This document shows, one piece after another, positions 43,993-53,180 of a DNA stretch of 64,000 nt; the stretch's first letter is position 1, and each line of letters starts with the position of its first letter. The notes under the pieces are model-generated. The model was not told the DNA's origin and did no database searches. It saw only the letters and a program-made list of their open reading frames with translations. Both the position numbers and the translations under genes were made by a program. Origin of the DNA: Hyphomonas sp. (lineage in GTDB: Bacteria > Pseudomonadota > Alphaproteobacteria > Caulobacterales > Hyphomonadaceae); the NCBI RefSeq assembly GCF_016125515.1, contig NZ_WGLO01000013.1, positions 1 to 64,000 of the forward strand. The letters are read 5' to 3'.

Positions 43993-44090
43993 GCGCCACT
44001 CCCTTCACGGCTTGTTGTTTGTCCGCCCTGACGGTAGCCATGCGCCACACCCACGCCAAGCCTGACGCGAGGGGAAAGAGGCAAAAAGAG

Positions 44091-44975
44091 ATGGCAAAAA
44101 TCTGGGCACTGGCCCTGCATGGCGGCGCGGGACCGATCTTCGGGCGCGACTATGCGCCGGAAGAGGCGCACATCCGGGGCCTTCTGCGCGACGGCGCCGG
44201 CCGGCTGGCCGCCGGCGAGGCCGCCCTCGACGTGGTTGAAGCCATGGTGATGGAGCTCGAAGCCTCGGGTCTCTACGTGGCGGGGCGCGGCGCCAGCCCC
44301 AATACGGCCGGAAACTGGGAACTCGACGCTGCCATCATGGACGGGCGTACCCGCCGCGCCGGCGCTGTCGGCGCCCTGCAGGGCTTCGAGAGCCCCATCC
44401 AGGCCGCCCGGGCCGTGATGGAGCGCACGCCCAACGTGATGCTCGTGGGCGATGGCGCCGCCAGCCTCGCCGACGCTGCGGGTCTTGCGCGCGTGCTCGA
44501 CCCCTACAGCTATTACGGTGCCGTCGATGAAGACACCGTCCAGGAAGATGATCCGCCCCCCGGCTCGAACATGGGAACGGTCGGCGCCGTTGCGCTCGAT
44601 GTCTACGGCGACCTGGCTGCTGCCACGTCCACCGGCGGCGTTCTCTCCAAGACGCCCGGCCGCATCGGCGACACGCCGATCATCGGCGCCGGCACCTGGG
44701 CCGACGAGCGCTGCGCGGTCTCGTGCACCGGCCTCGGCGAGTATTTCATCCGCGCCAACGCCGCGGCCGACGTCTCCGCACGGATCCGCTATGGCAACCA
44801 GCCGTTTGCATCCTCCGTCCAGGGCGCCCTCGATGATGTGAAGCGCCTCGGCGGCAATGGCGGCATGATCGCTGTCTCCGCCTCCGGCGAACTCGCCTGG
44901 GGCTTCAACTCGTCCGGCCTGAAGCGCGGCCTCGCCGACTCGCGTGGCCGGTTTGAAGTGGGCACATTCCTGTGA
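44091..44975 (+). CDS. Isoaspartyl peptidase/L-asparaginase (type 2, Ntn hydrolase)
   Basis: A 294-residue Ntn-hydrolase precursor. It is expected to cleave itself before Thr163 ([11 protein letters not shown]), which becomes the nucleophile; the N-terminal half begins [17 protein letters not shown]. The segment [23 protein letters not shown] is the substrate-binding signature. It removes isoaspartyl dipeptides and has asparaginase activity. The ATG at 44091 has GAGGCAAAAAGAG upstream. A GTG within its stop starts the next gene, so translation is coupled. Confidence 0.92.
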   Translation: MAKIWALALHGGAGPIFGRDYAPEEAHIRGLLRDGAGRLAAGEAALDVVEAMVMELEASGLYVAGRGASPNTAGNWELDAAIMDGRTRRAGAVGALQGFESPIQAARAVMERTPNVMLVGDGAASLADAAGLARVLDPYSYYGAVDEDTVQEDDPPPGSNMGTVGAVALDVYGDLAAATSTGGVLSKTPGRIGDTPIIGAGTWADERCAVSCTGLGEYFIRANAAADVSARIRYGNQPFASSVQGALDDVKRLGGNGGMIAVSASGELAWGFNSSGLKRGLADSRGRFEVGTFL

Positions 44976-45298
44976 TCGCCGTGTTCTGGATCCTTGTCGC
45001 CGCGCTCGGCTTCGCCATCCTGCTGGCAGCGCAGATGCGGATGCTCTTGTCCATCGTGCTGCGCCGCGCGCTCGCGGACAAGTTCGGCGGCAAGCACAAG
45101 GACGCGCGCTATCGCACCGCCCTTTTTGAAGTCGGGCGCGGCGCACCCACCAGCGAAGACACGCTTTACCTCACCACGGAATATCCCCGTCCCCTCGCCC
45201 ATCTCGCACTGGCGCGGCGCGTGTCGCTGATCGCACCCGGCCTCCTGCTGATCGTCGTCCTTGCCGGGCGCTTTGCCCTTGGAGTCTTCGGACCATGA
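44972..45298 (+). CDS. Hypothetical small membrane protein
   Basis: A 108-residue protein that starts at a GTG overlapping the preceding stop (GTGA). Two membrane helices, one at each end ([18 protein letters not shown] and [20 protein letters not shown]), frame a basic, polar middle of about 50 residues. No family recognised. Its stop overlaps the SpoU methyltransferase start by 4 nt, so the three genes are one operon. Confidence 0.65.
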   Translation: MIAVFWILVAALGFAILLAAQMRMLLSIVLRRALADKFGGKHKDARYRTALFEVGRGAPTSEDTLYLTTEYPRPLAHLALARRVSLIAPGLLLIVVLAGRFALGVFGP

Positions 45299-45831
45299 GG
45301 GGATATTTCGCCATCGGCGCCGAACGCATTTCCAAGCCGCGCAACCTGGGTGCCCTGATGCGCACAGGCCATGCCTTCGGCGCGAGCTTTGTCTTCTCGA
45401 TCAATGCCGCCAAGGACATCAAGGCCGCGCATTCGGCGGACACGTCCAAGAGCGATGGCCAGATCCCGTTCTACCAATGGGACTCGATCAACGAAATGCA
45501 ACTGCCGCGCGGCTGCCAGCTGGTGGGCGTGGAACTCACGGACGACGCCGTGATGTTGCCGACCTTCCGGCATCCTCCGCAGGCGGCCTATATCCTTGGA
45601 CCGGAAAAGGGAAACCTCTCACCCGCGATCATGGAACGCTGCGCCCACATCGTGAAGATCCCGACCAAGTTCTGCATCAATGTCAGCCTGGCGGGCGCGC
45701 TGGTCATGTACGACCGTCACCTTTCGATGGGCAGCCATGCGCCGCGCCCGATCATGCCGGGCGGGCCGGATGCACCGCGCCGGAAACATGTTCCGGGCCC
45801 GGATCGTCAGAAACCGGGCAGCGAGTCCTGA
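45295..45831 (+). CDS. SpoU/TrmH-family RNA methyltransferase
   Basis: A 178-residue SPOUT-type 2'-O-methyltransferase. Motif 1 is KPRNLGALMRTGHAFGASFV, motif 2 is YILGPEKGNLSP, motif 3 is VKIPTKFCINVSLAGALVMYDR, which forms the trefoil-knot SAM site. It lacks the extra N-terminal domains of RlmB. The target, rRNA or tRNA, cannot be told. The C-terminal 35 residues are Pro/Arg-rich and disordered. Last gene of the operon from 44091. Confidence 0.88.
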   Translation: MRGYFAIGAERISKPRNLGALMRTGHAFGASFVFSINAAKDIKAAHSADTSKSDGQIPFYQWDSINEMQLPRGCQLVGVELTDDAVMLPTFRHPPQAAYILGPEKGNLSPAIMERCAHIVKIPTKFCINVSLAGALVMYDRHLSMGSHAPRPIMPGGPDAPRRKHVPGPDRQKPGSES

Positions 45832-46503
45832 TCAGTCGCCCAGCAGGCGCTGCAGGAAGCCCATCACGCCAGTGAAGCGCAGGCCGCCATCGCGCACCGC
45901 CAAGGCGTAGCAGATCTCGCCCTCGTCCCCGACCGGCTGGTGCAGGTCGTTCGGGCCGTTGATCACCACTTCGCCCGGACCATAGCTGCCGCGCTCGTCA
46001 GAAAACCCGCCGGCCACGACCAGAGTGTATTCGTTGCCCGCATGGGCGTGGCGCGGAATGCGCGCGCCCGGCGAGATCCGGTAGAGTTCGGTTTCAAGCT
46101 GGTCGCCGCTGCGCAGGTTGAGGCGTTTCAGGCCCCGCCCCATCGATTGCCAGCCGGTCTGCACAATGGCATCCAGCGCCGCGCTGCGCAGGGGTTCAGG
46201 CAGCGCCAGAACCTCGTCCATGGCCTCGCCGGCCGCGCGGCCCGCTTTGACCGAAAGGTCGGCGCTCACCTCAATCGCATCGATTTCCGCCAGCGCCCGG
46301 TCGAGCGCGCCCGCACTCAGCGCGGCCTCCGGCGCAGTCTCCAGCAGACCGCCGGCGATCATTTCGCTGGCCGCCACAGAGCGGCGGATTTCGGGCCGCA
46401 GCACGCTCTGCGTCTCCACCATCAGGGTGAAGGCGGGATCAAGGCAACCGGCCGCATAGGCGGCATAGAGTTCGCTGAAAGAGGGGGCGGCAGTATCTGT
46501 CAT
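45832..46503 (-). CDS. ChrR-like anti-sigma factor with cupin domain, zinc site of the anti-sigma domain lost
   Basis: Encodes 223 residues from the ATG at 46503. The N-terminal part has the ChrR anti-sigma layout (LYAAYAAGCLDPAFTLMVET). The His and two Cys that bind zinc in ChrR (H31, C35, C38) read Gln32, Arg36 and Ile39 here, and no His is present near position 6. The C-terminal cupin keeps its metal site: H-A-H-x3-E and a later His (NDLHQP). ChrR restrains the partner sigma factor until singlet oxygen appears. The sigma gene lies 68 nt upstream on the same strand. Without the zinc site, binding must rely on other contacts or be impaired. Confidence 0.85.
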   Translation of the reverse strand: MTDTAAPSFSELYAAYAAGCLDPAFTLMVETQSVLRPEIRRSVAASEMIAGGLLETAPEAALSAGALDRALAEIDAIEVSADLSVKAGRAAGEAMDEVLALPEPLRSAALDAIVQTGWQSMGRGLKRLNLRSGDQLETELYRISPGARIPRHAHAGNEYTLVVAGGFSDERGSYGPGEVVINGPNDLHQPVGDEGEICYALAVRDGGLRFTGVMGFLQRLLGD

Positions 46504-46571
46504 TGGGTCTCGGTATTCTGGGCGTCTGTCAGGAAGATTGTCCGGCAGGGGCAATCGTCAAGGCCGGCCGG

Positions 46572-47153
46572 TCATTCACGTTCATGCAGGCCTCCCCTAA
46601 GCTTCTGGAAAGCCAGCCGGATCCGGGATTTTACCGTGCCCAGCGGCAGATTGAAGGCTGCGGCGATCTCGGAATGGGACAGCCCCTCATAGAAAGCCGC
46701 CCGCAGCAGGTTCTGCTGGTCCTGCGGCAGTTTCAGCAGTTCGGCCCGCACGGCCTCTTCCATCTGGTCCTGCGCCATCAGCGCATCCGGCTGCTCGATC
46801 TCCGGCGGGCGCAGGATCGGGTCATCGGCGGGCAGTTCCGGCCGGCGTTGCCGGCGCTGCGCGTCGATGCGGCGGTTACGGGCGATCCGGAACAGCCAGG
46901 TCGACACCGAGGCCTGCTTGCGATCGTAGAGATCTGCCTTGCGCCACAGCGAGACCATCACGTCCTGCGCCAGCTCCTCCGCCTCCCCGTCCGAGGCGCC
47001 GAGGCGCAGCATGTAGCTCTTCAGGCGGGGCGCGTAGAAGGCAAACAGCTCCGCAAAGGCCTCGCGCGAGCGCGTCTGCGCGATCGCCGCGATACAGTCG
47101 GCGTGCCGCTCACGTTGAGCGGTGTCCCCTGTACGGACCGGTTTATCGAACAC
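46572..47153 (-). CDS. ECF RNA polymerase sigma factor (RpoE/ChrR-paired type)
   Basis: A 193-residue ECF sigma factor. Region 2 is REAFAELFAFYAPRLKSYMLRLGASDGEAEELAQDVMVSLWRKADLY and STWLFRIARNRRIDAQRR. Region 4 is LLKLPQDQQNLLRAAFYEGLSHSEIAAAFNLPLGTVKSRIRLAF. The linker between them is long and Pro/acidic. The ChrR-like gene follows on the same strand, so this is the ECF11-like group. In Rhodobacter such factors respond to singlet oxygen. Its own promoter was not identified. A divergent gene begins 170 nt away. Confidence 0.92.
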   Translation of the reverse strand: MFDKPVRTGDTAQRERHADCIAAIAQTRSREAFAELFAFYAPRLKSYMLRLGASDGEAEELAQDVMVSLWRKADLYDRKQASVSTWLFRIARNRRIDAQRRQRRPELPADDPILRPPEIEQPDALMAQDQMEEAVRAELLKLPQDQQNLLRAAFYEGLSHSEIAAAFNLPLGTVKSRIRLAFQKLRGGLHERE

Positions 47154-47323
47154 GCGTAAGCTCTTCCCCTGGGCAGTCGTCGCAGTTTCAACTGCTCATG
47201 GCTGTAAAGCAACCAGGGTGGTTAACCCATCCGTGCGAGACGCGTTATATGTGATTCCCGTGGTCGCGCACGCGCGCGACTGCCCTTACAGTTAAGTCGC
47301 AGCCAGCCTATGGGAAGAGACCA

Positions 47324-47845
47324 TTGAACACACCTTTCAAGCCCTTGCGCCGCTTCTTGCAACTCGCGCTCATGATCGCGCCCATCTGCCTCGCCGCGCC
47401 GGCCTTTGCTGAGCCGACCGCCGTGGGCCGGTTCAAGGACTGGGCGGTCTTCACCGAACCGGCTGGCGACGACCTGATCTGCTATGCGGCGACCGAAGCG
47501 ACCTCCAAGTCGCCCTCCAAGGCCAATCACGGTGCGGTCTGGTACTATGTGACCAGCTGGAAGTCCGGCAAGGCGAAGGCCCAGCCGAGCATCAAGGTCG
47601 GGTTCAATTTCAGGGAAGGCTCCAGTCCGAAGGCCAAGGTCGGCCGCTCCGTCTGGACCCTGTTCACGGCCGGCGCCGAAGCTTTTGCCGAGGATGCGGA
47701 TGACCCGGCCATCGTTGAAGCGCTGCGCAAGGGCTCCAGCCTCGCCGTCGAAGGCACGTCTGCGCGCGGCACCAAGGTGTCCTACAAGTTCTCACTGAGC
47801 GGCTCCTCCGCCGCCATCGACAAGGCCGCCGAGGCCTGCAGGTAA
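47324..47845 (+). CDS. IalB-family exported protein (invasion-associated locus B)
   Basis: Encodes 173 residues. The likely start is TTG at 47324, preceded by GGGAAGAG; an ATG at 47372 would cut into the signal peptide. A signal peptide ends at PAFAEP. The mature part begins VGRFKDWAVFTEPAGDDLICYAATEATSKSP, the IalB signature (G-x-F-x-D-W and a Cys), and the last residues hold a second Cys that may pair with it. IalB-like proteins are common in alphaproteobacteria and unrelated to invasion in most; function is unknown. Confidence 0.82.
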   Translation: MNTPFKPLRRFLQLALMIAPICLAAPAFAEPTAVGRFKDWAVFTEPAGDDLICYAATEATSKSPSKANHGAVWYYVTSWKSGKAKAQPSIKVGFNFREGSSPKAKVGRSVWTLFTAGAEAFAEDADDPAIVEALRKGSSLAVEGTSARGTKVSYKFSLSGSSAAIDKAAEACR

Positions 47846-47848
47846 GCG

Positions 47849-48484
47849 CTACCAATCCGGCCGCACGAAGCGTTCGGGGAACTTCCCGTCGGCTTCGGCG
47901 TAGTAGGACAGCACCTTCGCCATGTCGCCGGCCGCATCATCGGTCACCGGCAACGGCCCCTCGAGGCGCAGCACATGCGTGCGATAGTCCAGCACCGCCA
48001 TCAACAGCGGCACACCGGCCGAGCGCGCGATATGATAGAAGCCCGTCTTCCAGTTCGGATTGGCCTCCCGCGTGCCCTCCGGAGCGACCGCCAGATGCAT
48101 CGTCTCGCGGCTCGCAAAGGCCTGGCGCATCTGCTCGACATAATCGTTAGAGCTTGACCGTTCGACCGGCACGCAGCCCGAGCGCTTCACGAGCCACCCC
48201 AGCGGCCCGCGCACCAGCGCGGCCTTGCCCATCCAGTTCAGCTTGACGCGGTACCAGCCCGCCACCGCCACCATCGTCAGCCCGTCCCAGTTCGACGTGT
48301 GCGGCGCGGCCACGATCACCGATTTGGGCACCTGCACGGGCCAGTCTGACCCCACCCGCCAACCGGTGGCCTTCAGGTAGAGCCAGGACAGGCCCCGGAT
48401 AAACTCGGAAAAGACGCCGCGATACGGCGCGCTGCGCCCGAATGGCCCCTTGGGCCGCCGCGTCGGTGCTGGACTGGTCATCAC
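47849..48484 (-). CDS. Lysophospholipid acyltransferase family protein
   Basis: A 211-residue PlsC-like acyltransferase: HTSNWDG (HX4D acceptor motif), then KAALVRGPLGWLVKRSGCVPVERSS, and LAVAPEGTREANPNWKTGFYHIAR with the EGTR substrate-binding motif. It belongs to the short form found in many proteobacteria beside glycerophospholipid PlsC; it may acylate a lysolipid or glycerol-phosphate. No other lipid gene is adjacent. It ends 3 nt from the convergent IalB-family gene. Confidence 0.85.
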   Translation of the reverse strand: MMTSPAPTRRPKGPFGRSAPYRGVFSEFIRGLSWLYLKATGWRVGSDWPVQVPKSVIVAAPHTSNWDGLTMVAVAGWYRVKLNWMGKAALVRGPLGWLVKRSGCVPVERSSSNDYVEQMRQAFASRETMHLAVAPEGTREANPNWKTGFYHIARSAGVPLLMAVLDYRTHVLRLEGPLPVTDDAAGDMAKVLSYYAEADGKFPERFVRPDW

Positions 48485-48570
48485 CGCACACGATCCGTGC
48501 TTTGCACACGATTACCATATACCGGTACGCGAATTCCTGCACAAAACGAGGGAAAAGACAGCGCGTGCGG

Positions 48571-48610
48571 GAAAAAGAAAGCGGGCGGCGATCCTGAGAC
48601 CGCCGCCCGC
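48571..48610 (-). terminator. Intrinsic terminator after the OmpA-family gene
   Basis: On the minus strand, a 10-bp stem (GCGGGCGGCG with CGCCGCCCGC) with a 10-nt loop ends in TTTCTTTTTC. It lies 26 nt after the stop of the OmpA-family gene. Confidence 0.92.
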
Positions 48611-48636
48611 CTGTCAGCCTTAAAGGCCGGACACGA

Positions 48637-49272
48637 TTACTGGGTAATCGGCGTCAGGATGATTTCCACGCGGCGGTTGGCAGCGCGGCCTTCAGCGGTC
48701 GAGTTGTCCGCGATCGGCTGGGTCTCACCCATGCCGATGGCGTTGATGCGGACAGCCTGGGTGCCCCGATTGATCAGGTAGGTGCGCACCGCGGCGGCGC
48801 GCTGCTGCGAGAGGGTCATGTTGTAGTCGTCAGCGCCGTCAGAGCTTGCATGGCCGATGATGTCCACGGCGGTCGACGGATATTCGACCAGCGTTTTGGC
48901 GACATCGTTCAGCGGGCCGTAGAAGCCCGGCTGGATGGTGGCCGAGTTGACCGTGAAGGTCACGTTCGACGGCATCGTCAACTGGAGCTGGTCGCCCTGG
49001 CGGGTCACTTCGATACCCGTACCGGCGGTCGCTTCCTTCAGCTTGCGCTCCTGCTCGTCCATGTAGCCACCGACAGCAGCGCCGGCGATTGCGCCGACTG
49101 CGGCGCCGATCGCAGCGTTGCGCTTGTCGTCACCGCCGGCCGCCATGCCGACGCCAGCGCCGAGGATTGCGCCAGCTGCGGTGCCGGTCAGGACGCGCTG
49201 GCTCGGGCCGTTCTGACAGGCCTGGACCAGCGGAAGGACCAGAGCGACGGCAATAAATGCGTATTTCTTCAT
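48637..49272 (-). CDS. OmpA-family lipoprotein (YiaD type)
   Basis: Encodes 211 residues. Lipobox LVQAC at the signal end predicts outer-membrane lipid attachment. Next comes a glycine zipper (GAILGAGVGMAAGGDDKRNAAIGAAVGAIAGAAVGGY), typical of this group, then the OmpA peptidoglycan-binding domain: VDIIGHASSDGADDYNMTLSQQRAAAVRTYL and the EGRAANRRVEIIL Arg motif. It would link the outer membrane to peptidoglycan. Terminator at 48571-48610. Confidence 0.92.
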   Translation of the reverse strand: MKKYAFIAVALVLPLVQACQNGPSQRVLTGTAAGAILGAGVGMAAGGDDKRNAAIGAAVGAIAGAAVGGYMDEQERKLKEATAGTGIEVTRQGDQLQLTMPSNVTFTVNSATIQPGFYGPLNDVAKTLVEYPSTAVDIIGHASSDGADDYNMTLSQQRAAAVRTYLINRGTQAVRINAIGMGETQPIADNSTAEGRAANRRVEIILTPITQ

Positions 49273-49461
49273 GTCTTGGACTCCCTTGCATGAAACTGTT
49301 GGCCGGGCTTGTGCCGCATCCGACCTGAACCCTGCCCAACGGAGCCGGAAATCACCCTGAATCTAGGTCAGAATAAGGCTTTTGCAGGAAACCCGAGGCT
49401 TAAAATCCGTCCATGTTGGGCGGGTTTTCCTTAATCCACAGCCCATGATATAGGCCCGCCG

Positions 49462-50628
49462 ATGAGCACGACCCTCGATCTTTCCCGGCGCCCGGCGCCC
49501 CAACCCGGCCCGCGCACGCTGGCCGGGCTGTCGATACCAGCCCTCAAGGCCGAAATGGAATCGCTGGGGCTGGATGGTAAACAGGCCGGCATGCGCGCCA
49601 AGCAGCTGCGCCGCTGGATTCACCATTTCGGCGCTCGTGATTTCTCGGTGATGACCGATATCGCGAAGGATTTGCGCGCCCGCCTTGCGGACACCTACAC
49701 GCTGACCCGCCCCGAAATCGCCGACCACCAGATCTCGAAAGATGGCACGCAGAAGTGGCTCACCCGCTTCGCCCCCGGCGTCGAAGGCGAAAGCGTCTAT
49801 ATCCCGGATGTCGGCAAGGCGGGCGCGCTCTGCGTCTCCAGCCAGGTCGGCTGCACCCTGAACTGCACCTTCTGCCACACCGGCACGCAGGCCCTGGTCC
49901 GCAACCTGACCGCCGCCGAAATCGTCCAGCAGGTGCTGATCGCCCGCGACGCGCTCGATGAATGGCCGAGCGCGGACGAAGACCGCCTGCTCACCAACAT
50001 CGTCTTCATGGGCATGGGCGAGCCGCTCTACAATCTCGACAACATTGCCGAGGCCATCGACACGATCTCCGACGGCGACGGGCTCGCCATCGGCCGGCGC
50101 CGCATCACCGTTTCCACCGCCGGCGTTGCGCCGAAGATCCCTGAACTCGGCGCACGCACCAATGCCATGCTCGCCATCTCGCTGCACGCGACGAATGACG
50201 ACCTGCGCAATGAACTCGTGCCGATCAACCGCAAGTACAACCTGGCCGAACTGTTCGACGCGATCCGCGCCTATCCCGGCGTCGGCAACTCGCGCCGCGT
50301 AACCTTCGAATATGTCATGCTGAAGGGCGTCAATGACACGATTGCCGAGGCGCACGATCTCGTCCGCCTGCTGAAGGGTGTGCCGGCGAAGATCAACCTG
50401 ATCCCGTTCAACCCCTGGCCGGGCAGCCCGTATGAGTGTTCCAGCTGGGACACGATCGAGGCTTTCGCCGAGATCCTGAACCGCTCGGGCTACGCCTCCC
50501 CGATCCGCACCCCGCGCGGACGGGATATCCTCGCCGCCTGCGGCCAGCTGCGCTCGGAAAGCGTCAAGAAGTCCGCCGCTGAAAAGCGCCGCGAAGCTCT
50601 CACCGCCGCGCCCCAACCCGACGCCTGA
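49462..50628 (+). CDS. rlmN: RlmN, dual-specificity 23S rRNA/tRNA adenine-C2 methyltransferase
   Basis: A 388-residue radical SAM methyltransferase. The cluster motif is C131xxxC135xxC138 ([12 protein letters not shown]). The methyl-carrying Cys and its resolving Cys are in the C-terminus, where DILAACGQL contains one. It methylates A2503 of 23S rRNA and A37 of some tRNAs. The N-terminal domain ([29 protein letters not shown]) is typical. It is followed after 95 nt by a lipoprotein gene. Confidence 0.95.
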   Translation: MSTTLDLSRRPAPQPGPRTLAGLSIPALKAEMESLGLDGKQAGMRAKQLRRWIHHFGARDFSVMTDIAKDLRARLADTYTLTRPEIADHQISKDGTQKWLTRFAPGVEGESVYIPDVGKAGALCVSSQVGCTLNCTFCHTGTQALVRNLTAAEIVQQVLIARDALDEWPSADEDRLLTNIVFMGMGEPLYNLDNIAEAIDTISDGDGLAIGRRRITVSTAGVAPKIPELGARTNAMLAISLHATNDDLRNELVPINRKYNLAELFDAIRAYPGVGNSRRVTFEYVMLKGVNDTIAEAHDLVRLLKGVPAKINLIPFNPWPGSPYECSSWDTIEAFAEILNRSGYASPIRTPRGRDILAACGQLRSESVKKSAAEKRREALTAAPQPDA

Positions 50629-50723
50629 GGCGCCGCCTCAGGGCGCCGCGCCGTCCTGGCCATTCCACACCCCGTGCAGGACCCGTGTTTGCGAATCCGT
50701 GCATGCCCGTTAGAATTGTGTTG

Positions 50724-51479
50724 ATGATACGCCCCCTCCTCCTGGCAGCCATTGCGGCGCTCCTGACCGCCTGCTCGGGCCGGATCGAGGGGCCCTGCCG
50801 CAACCTGACCTTCGAGTCGGTGCCCTACCTCGTCTGCACCTTCGACCCCGCCGCCGACGACATCCGCCTCTTCCTGCGCGACGAGACCGGCGCCCCCTTC
50901 GGCCAGTTCGACCGGCTGGCCAATTATGTCGCTTCCAAGGGGGGCAGCCTGGTCTTCGCCATGAATGCCGGCATGTACCATGAAGACCGCCGCCCGGTCG
51001 GCCTCTATGTCGAGGAGGAGAAGTCCGAGATGGGCCTCGTCCGGAATGCCGGTCCCGGCAATTTCGGCATGCTGCCCAATGGCGTCTTCTGGATCGATGG
51101 CGGCAAGGCGGGCGTCACCGAAACCCTCACCTATGACGCGCAGTTCACGGACGATGTGCCCCGTTTCGCCACCCAGTCCGGCCCGATGCTGGTGATCGAC
51201 GGCGAGCTGCATCCCGTGCTGAACCCGGACGGCACCAGCACGCGCCGGCGCAACGGCGTCGGCGTCAGCGCCGATGGCCGCCGGGTCTATTTCGTCATCT
51301 CCGACGCGCCGGTGAACTTCCATTCCTTCGCCCGCCTCTTCAAGGAAGGTCTCGGCGTGCCCAATGCCCTCTACCTCGACGGCGCCGTCTCGAAGGTCTA
51401 CGCGCCGGCGCTCGAGCGCGACGAATCCGGCCTCGATATGGGCCCCATCGTCGGCGTCGTGCGCCAGACGAAGAAGTAA
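50724..51479 (+). CDS. Phosphodiester glycosidase-family lipoprotein (NAGPA-like, DUF2233)
   Basis: A 251-residue protein from the ATG at 50724, with lipobox LLTAC and then the phosphodiester glycosidase (NAGPA) domain. Marks are LVFAMNAGMYHEDRRPVGLYVE, FWIDGGKAGV, PRFATQSGPMLVIDGELHP, RRNGVGVSADGRRVYFVISD and VPNALYLDGAVSKVYAP. In bacteria the substrate is unknown. The frame is open from 50685, but the chosen start puts the signal peptide at the N-terminus. The next small gene starts 6 nt later. Confidence 0.85.
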   Translation: MIRPLLLAAIAALLTACSGRIEGPCRNLTFESVPYLVCTFDPAADDIRLFLRDETGAPFGQFDRLANYVASKGGSLVFAMNAGMYHEDRRPVGLYVEEEKSEMGLVRNAGPGNFGMLPNGVFWIDGGKAGVTETLTYDAQFTDDVPRFATQSGPMLVIDGELHPVLNPDGTSTRRRNGVGVSADGRRVYFVISDAPVNFHSFARLFKEGLGVPNALYLDGAVSKVYAPALERDESGLDMGPIVGVVRQTKK

Positions 51480-51484
51480 CGCGT

Positions 51485-51724
51485 GTGAAACAGATCAAGC
51501 TCTCGCCCGAACGCCGCCAGCGCCTGATCGAACAGGTCCAGACCCTCTTCGCCCGCGACTTTGACGAAACCCTCAGCAGCTTCCGCGCCGGCGAGATCGT
51601 GGACCGGATGACCGCCCTGATCGGCCCAGGCGTCTACAACCAGGCGGTGGAGGACGTGCGCGCACATCTGCAGGCCCGGCTCGACGACCTGAACGGCGAA
51701 GTCTTCGTCGACGATCCGGCCTGA
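51485..51724 (+). CDS. DUF2164 family protein
   Basis: A 79-residue protein from a GTG start: MKQIKLSPERRQRLIEQVQTLFARDFDETLSSFRAGEIVDRMTALIGPGVYNQAVEDVRAHLQARLDDLNGEVF is the complete DUF2164 domain (all-alpha). Function unknown. It lies 6 nt after the NAGPA-like gene, presumably cotranscribed. Confidence 0.82.
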   Translation: MKQIKLSPERRQRLIEQVQTLFARDFDETLSSFRAGEIVDRMTALIGPGVYNQAVEDVRAHLQARLDDLNGEVFVDDPA

Positions 51725-51815
51725 CCCTTCAGCCTGCCTCAACCGTCGCTTCAGACGGTTGCGTGCCGGCTTCTGTCACCCCACTTGCCGCTCACGCCGC
51801 TCAGGAGCCCCCATC

Positions 51816-52157
51816 ATGTCCACCAAACTCTTCGGCCTGAAGAATTGCGACACCTGCAAGAGGGCCCTGAAGGAGCTCGAAGCCAGCGGCGCCGCGCCGG
51901 AATTCGTCGATATCCGCGCCGAGGCCGACCTCAAAACCCTCCTGCCCCGCTGGATCGCGGCGGCCGGCGACAAGCTCGTGAACCGCTCGTCCACTACCTG
52001 GCGCGGCCTCTCGGAAGAAGACAAGGCGCGCGCCTCCGGCTCCAGCCTCGAAGGCCTCCTCCTCGGCAACCCGACCCTGATCAAGCGCCCCGTCATCGAA
52101 ACGGAGCGCGAAATCCTGGTCGGCTGGACCGCTGAAACCAAAGCCCGCCTCGGCTGA
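51816..52157 (+). CDS. ArsC/Spx-family thioredoxin-fold protein (YffB type)
   Basis: A 113-residue protein: TKLFGLKNCDTCKRALKELEASG with CxxC at the N-terminal active site, then VNRSSTTWRGLSEEDKA and LLGNPTLIKRPVIETEREILVGW (the ArsC family Lys-Arg-Pro motif). Some family members are glutathione-dependent thiol oxidoreductases, not arsenate reductases; a true function cannot be assigned. Frame begins at 51759 but the start at 51816 has AGGAG upstream. Confidence 0.88.
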   Translation: MSTKLFGLKNCDTCKRALKELEASGAAPEFVDIRAEADLKTLLPRWIAAAGDKLVNRSSTTWRGLSEEDKARASGSSLEGLLLGNPTLIKRPVIETEREILVGWTAETKARLG

Positions 52158-52227
52158 GCGCCGTTCAAGCGACGGAAACCCGGACCGGATACGTTCAACC
52201 CCTGAGCCGCCAGCCCGGAGCCCTCCC

Positions 52228-53091
52228 ATGCGCCGTCTTTTCCTCGCCCTTGCGGCATTCGTCGCGCTCGCTGCCCCCGCCTTCGCCGCGCCCGAAACCC
52301 TCACCGTCAAAGCCGGCAAGGCCGACAGGGAGCTGATCCTCTACGCCCCAGCCGGCGCCAAGGGCCCCGCCCCCCTCGTCATGGTCTTCCATGGCGGCGG
52401 CGGCGGGGATGACTGGATGGCGGGCAAGTCCCGCGCCCTGACCCGCACCCTCAACGACGCAGGCTACGCCGTCGCCTTCATGGACGGCTCCTCGCGCCGC
52501 AATTCCGAAAAGCTGCGCACCTGGAATGCCGTCCATTGCTGCGCCTATGCCCAGAAGGCCAAAATCAACGACGCCGCCTATGCCGACGCCGCCATCGAAG
52601 CGCTCGACAAGCGGATCGGCATAGACCGTTCACGGATCTTTCTGATGGGCCATTCCAACGGCGCAATGCTGAGCTACCGGCTCGCCGGTGCCATGAAGGA
52701 GGCGCCCCGCGCCATCGCCCCGGTCAGCGGCGCCATCTTCGCCGACCAGCCGGACGTGCCGGACCGCACCTCGATCTTTATGTACCACGCGCAGGACGAT
52801 GACGTGCTGAGCTTCAACGGCAATCCGGACGACAAGGCCGAGCGCTGGCGCACCGCGCCCCACCTCGCCTTCCCCAAGGCCGAGGCCAAGCTTGCCGATC
52901 TCAAATCCTGCGGCCCGGCCACGCCCGTGCCCGCCCCCGCCGGCCTTGCCACCACCACCCGCGCCTGCGCCGGCGGCTCGGTCCTCGTCGCCACCGCCGC
53001 CGAAACCGGCGGCCATGAATGGCCCGCCCGCCCGCAGGCTGATTTCAGCATCGAACAGGCCCTCCTCGCCTTCTTCGACAGCCAGCGCTGA
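52228..53091 (+). CDS. Poly(3-hydroxybutyrate) depolymerase/LpqC-like esterase
   Basis: A 287-residue protein with a signal peptide ending AAPAFAAP and an alpha/beta-hydrolase fold: LVMVFHGGGGGDDWMAG oxyanion segment and the nucleophile in FLMGHSNGAMLSYRL. The catalytic Asp is probably in HAQDDDVLSFNG and the His in TGGHEWPARP. It fits secreted feruloyl-esterase/PHB depolymerase-type enzymes (COG3509). The polymer substrate is unknown. Monocistronic or with the preceding small genes. Confidence 0.87.
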   Translation: MRRLFLALAAFVALAAPAFAAPETLTVKAGKADRELILYAPAGAKGPAPLVMVFHGGGGGDDWMAGKSRALTRTLNDAGYAVAFMDGSSRRNSEKLRTWNAVHCCAYAQKAKINDAAYADAAIEALDKRIGIDRSRIFLMGHSNGAMLSYRLAGAMKEAPRAIAPVSGAIFADQPDVPDRTSIFMYHAQDDDVLSFNGNPDDKAERWRTAPHLAFPKAEAKLADLKSCGPATPVPAPAGLATTTRACAGGSVLVATAAETGGHEWPARPQADFSIEQALLAFFDSQR

Positions 53092-53180
53092 GGCCGGCCT
53101 CCCTTCGGTAAAATCCGGATTGCAGGCGCGCCGCGGCGCACGCTAAACATCGGGCCTGCGTCCCACCTCCCGGAGTCTGC

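Noticed and set aside
44972-45298. Reading the small membrane protein as a shadow
   Set aside because: Initially suspected, but its start and stop overlap both neighbours by 4 nt on the same strand and it has two clear membrane helices, so it is kept as a gene.
49363-50616. A 417-codon minus-strand frame
   Set aside because: Antisense to rlmN, which carries the radical SAM cluster motif; the minus frame has none.
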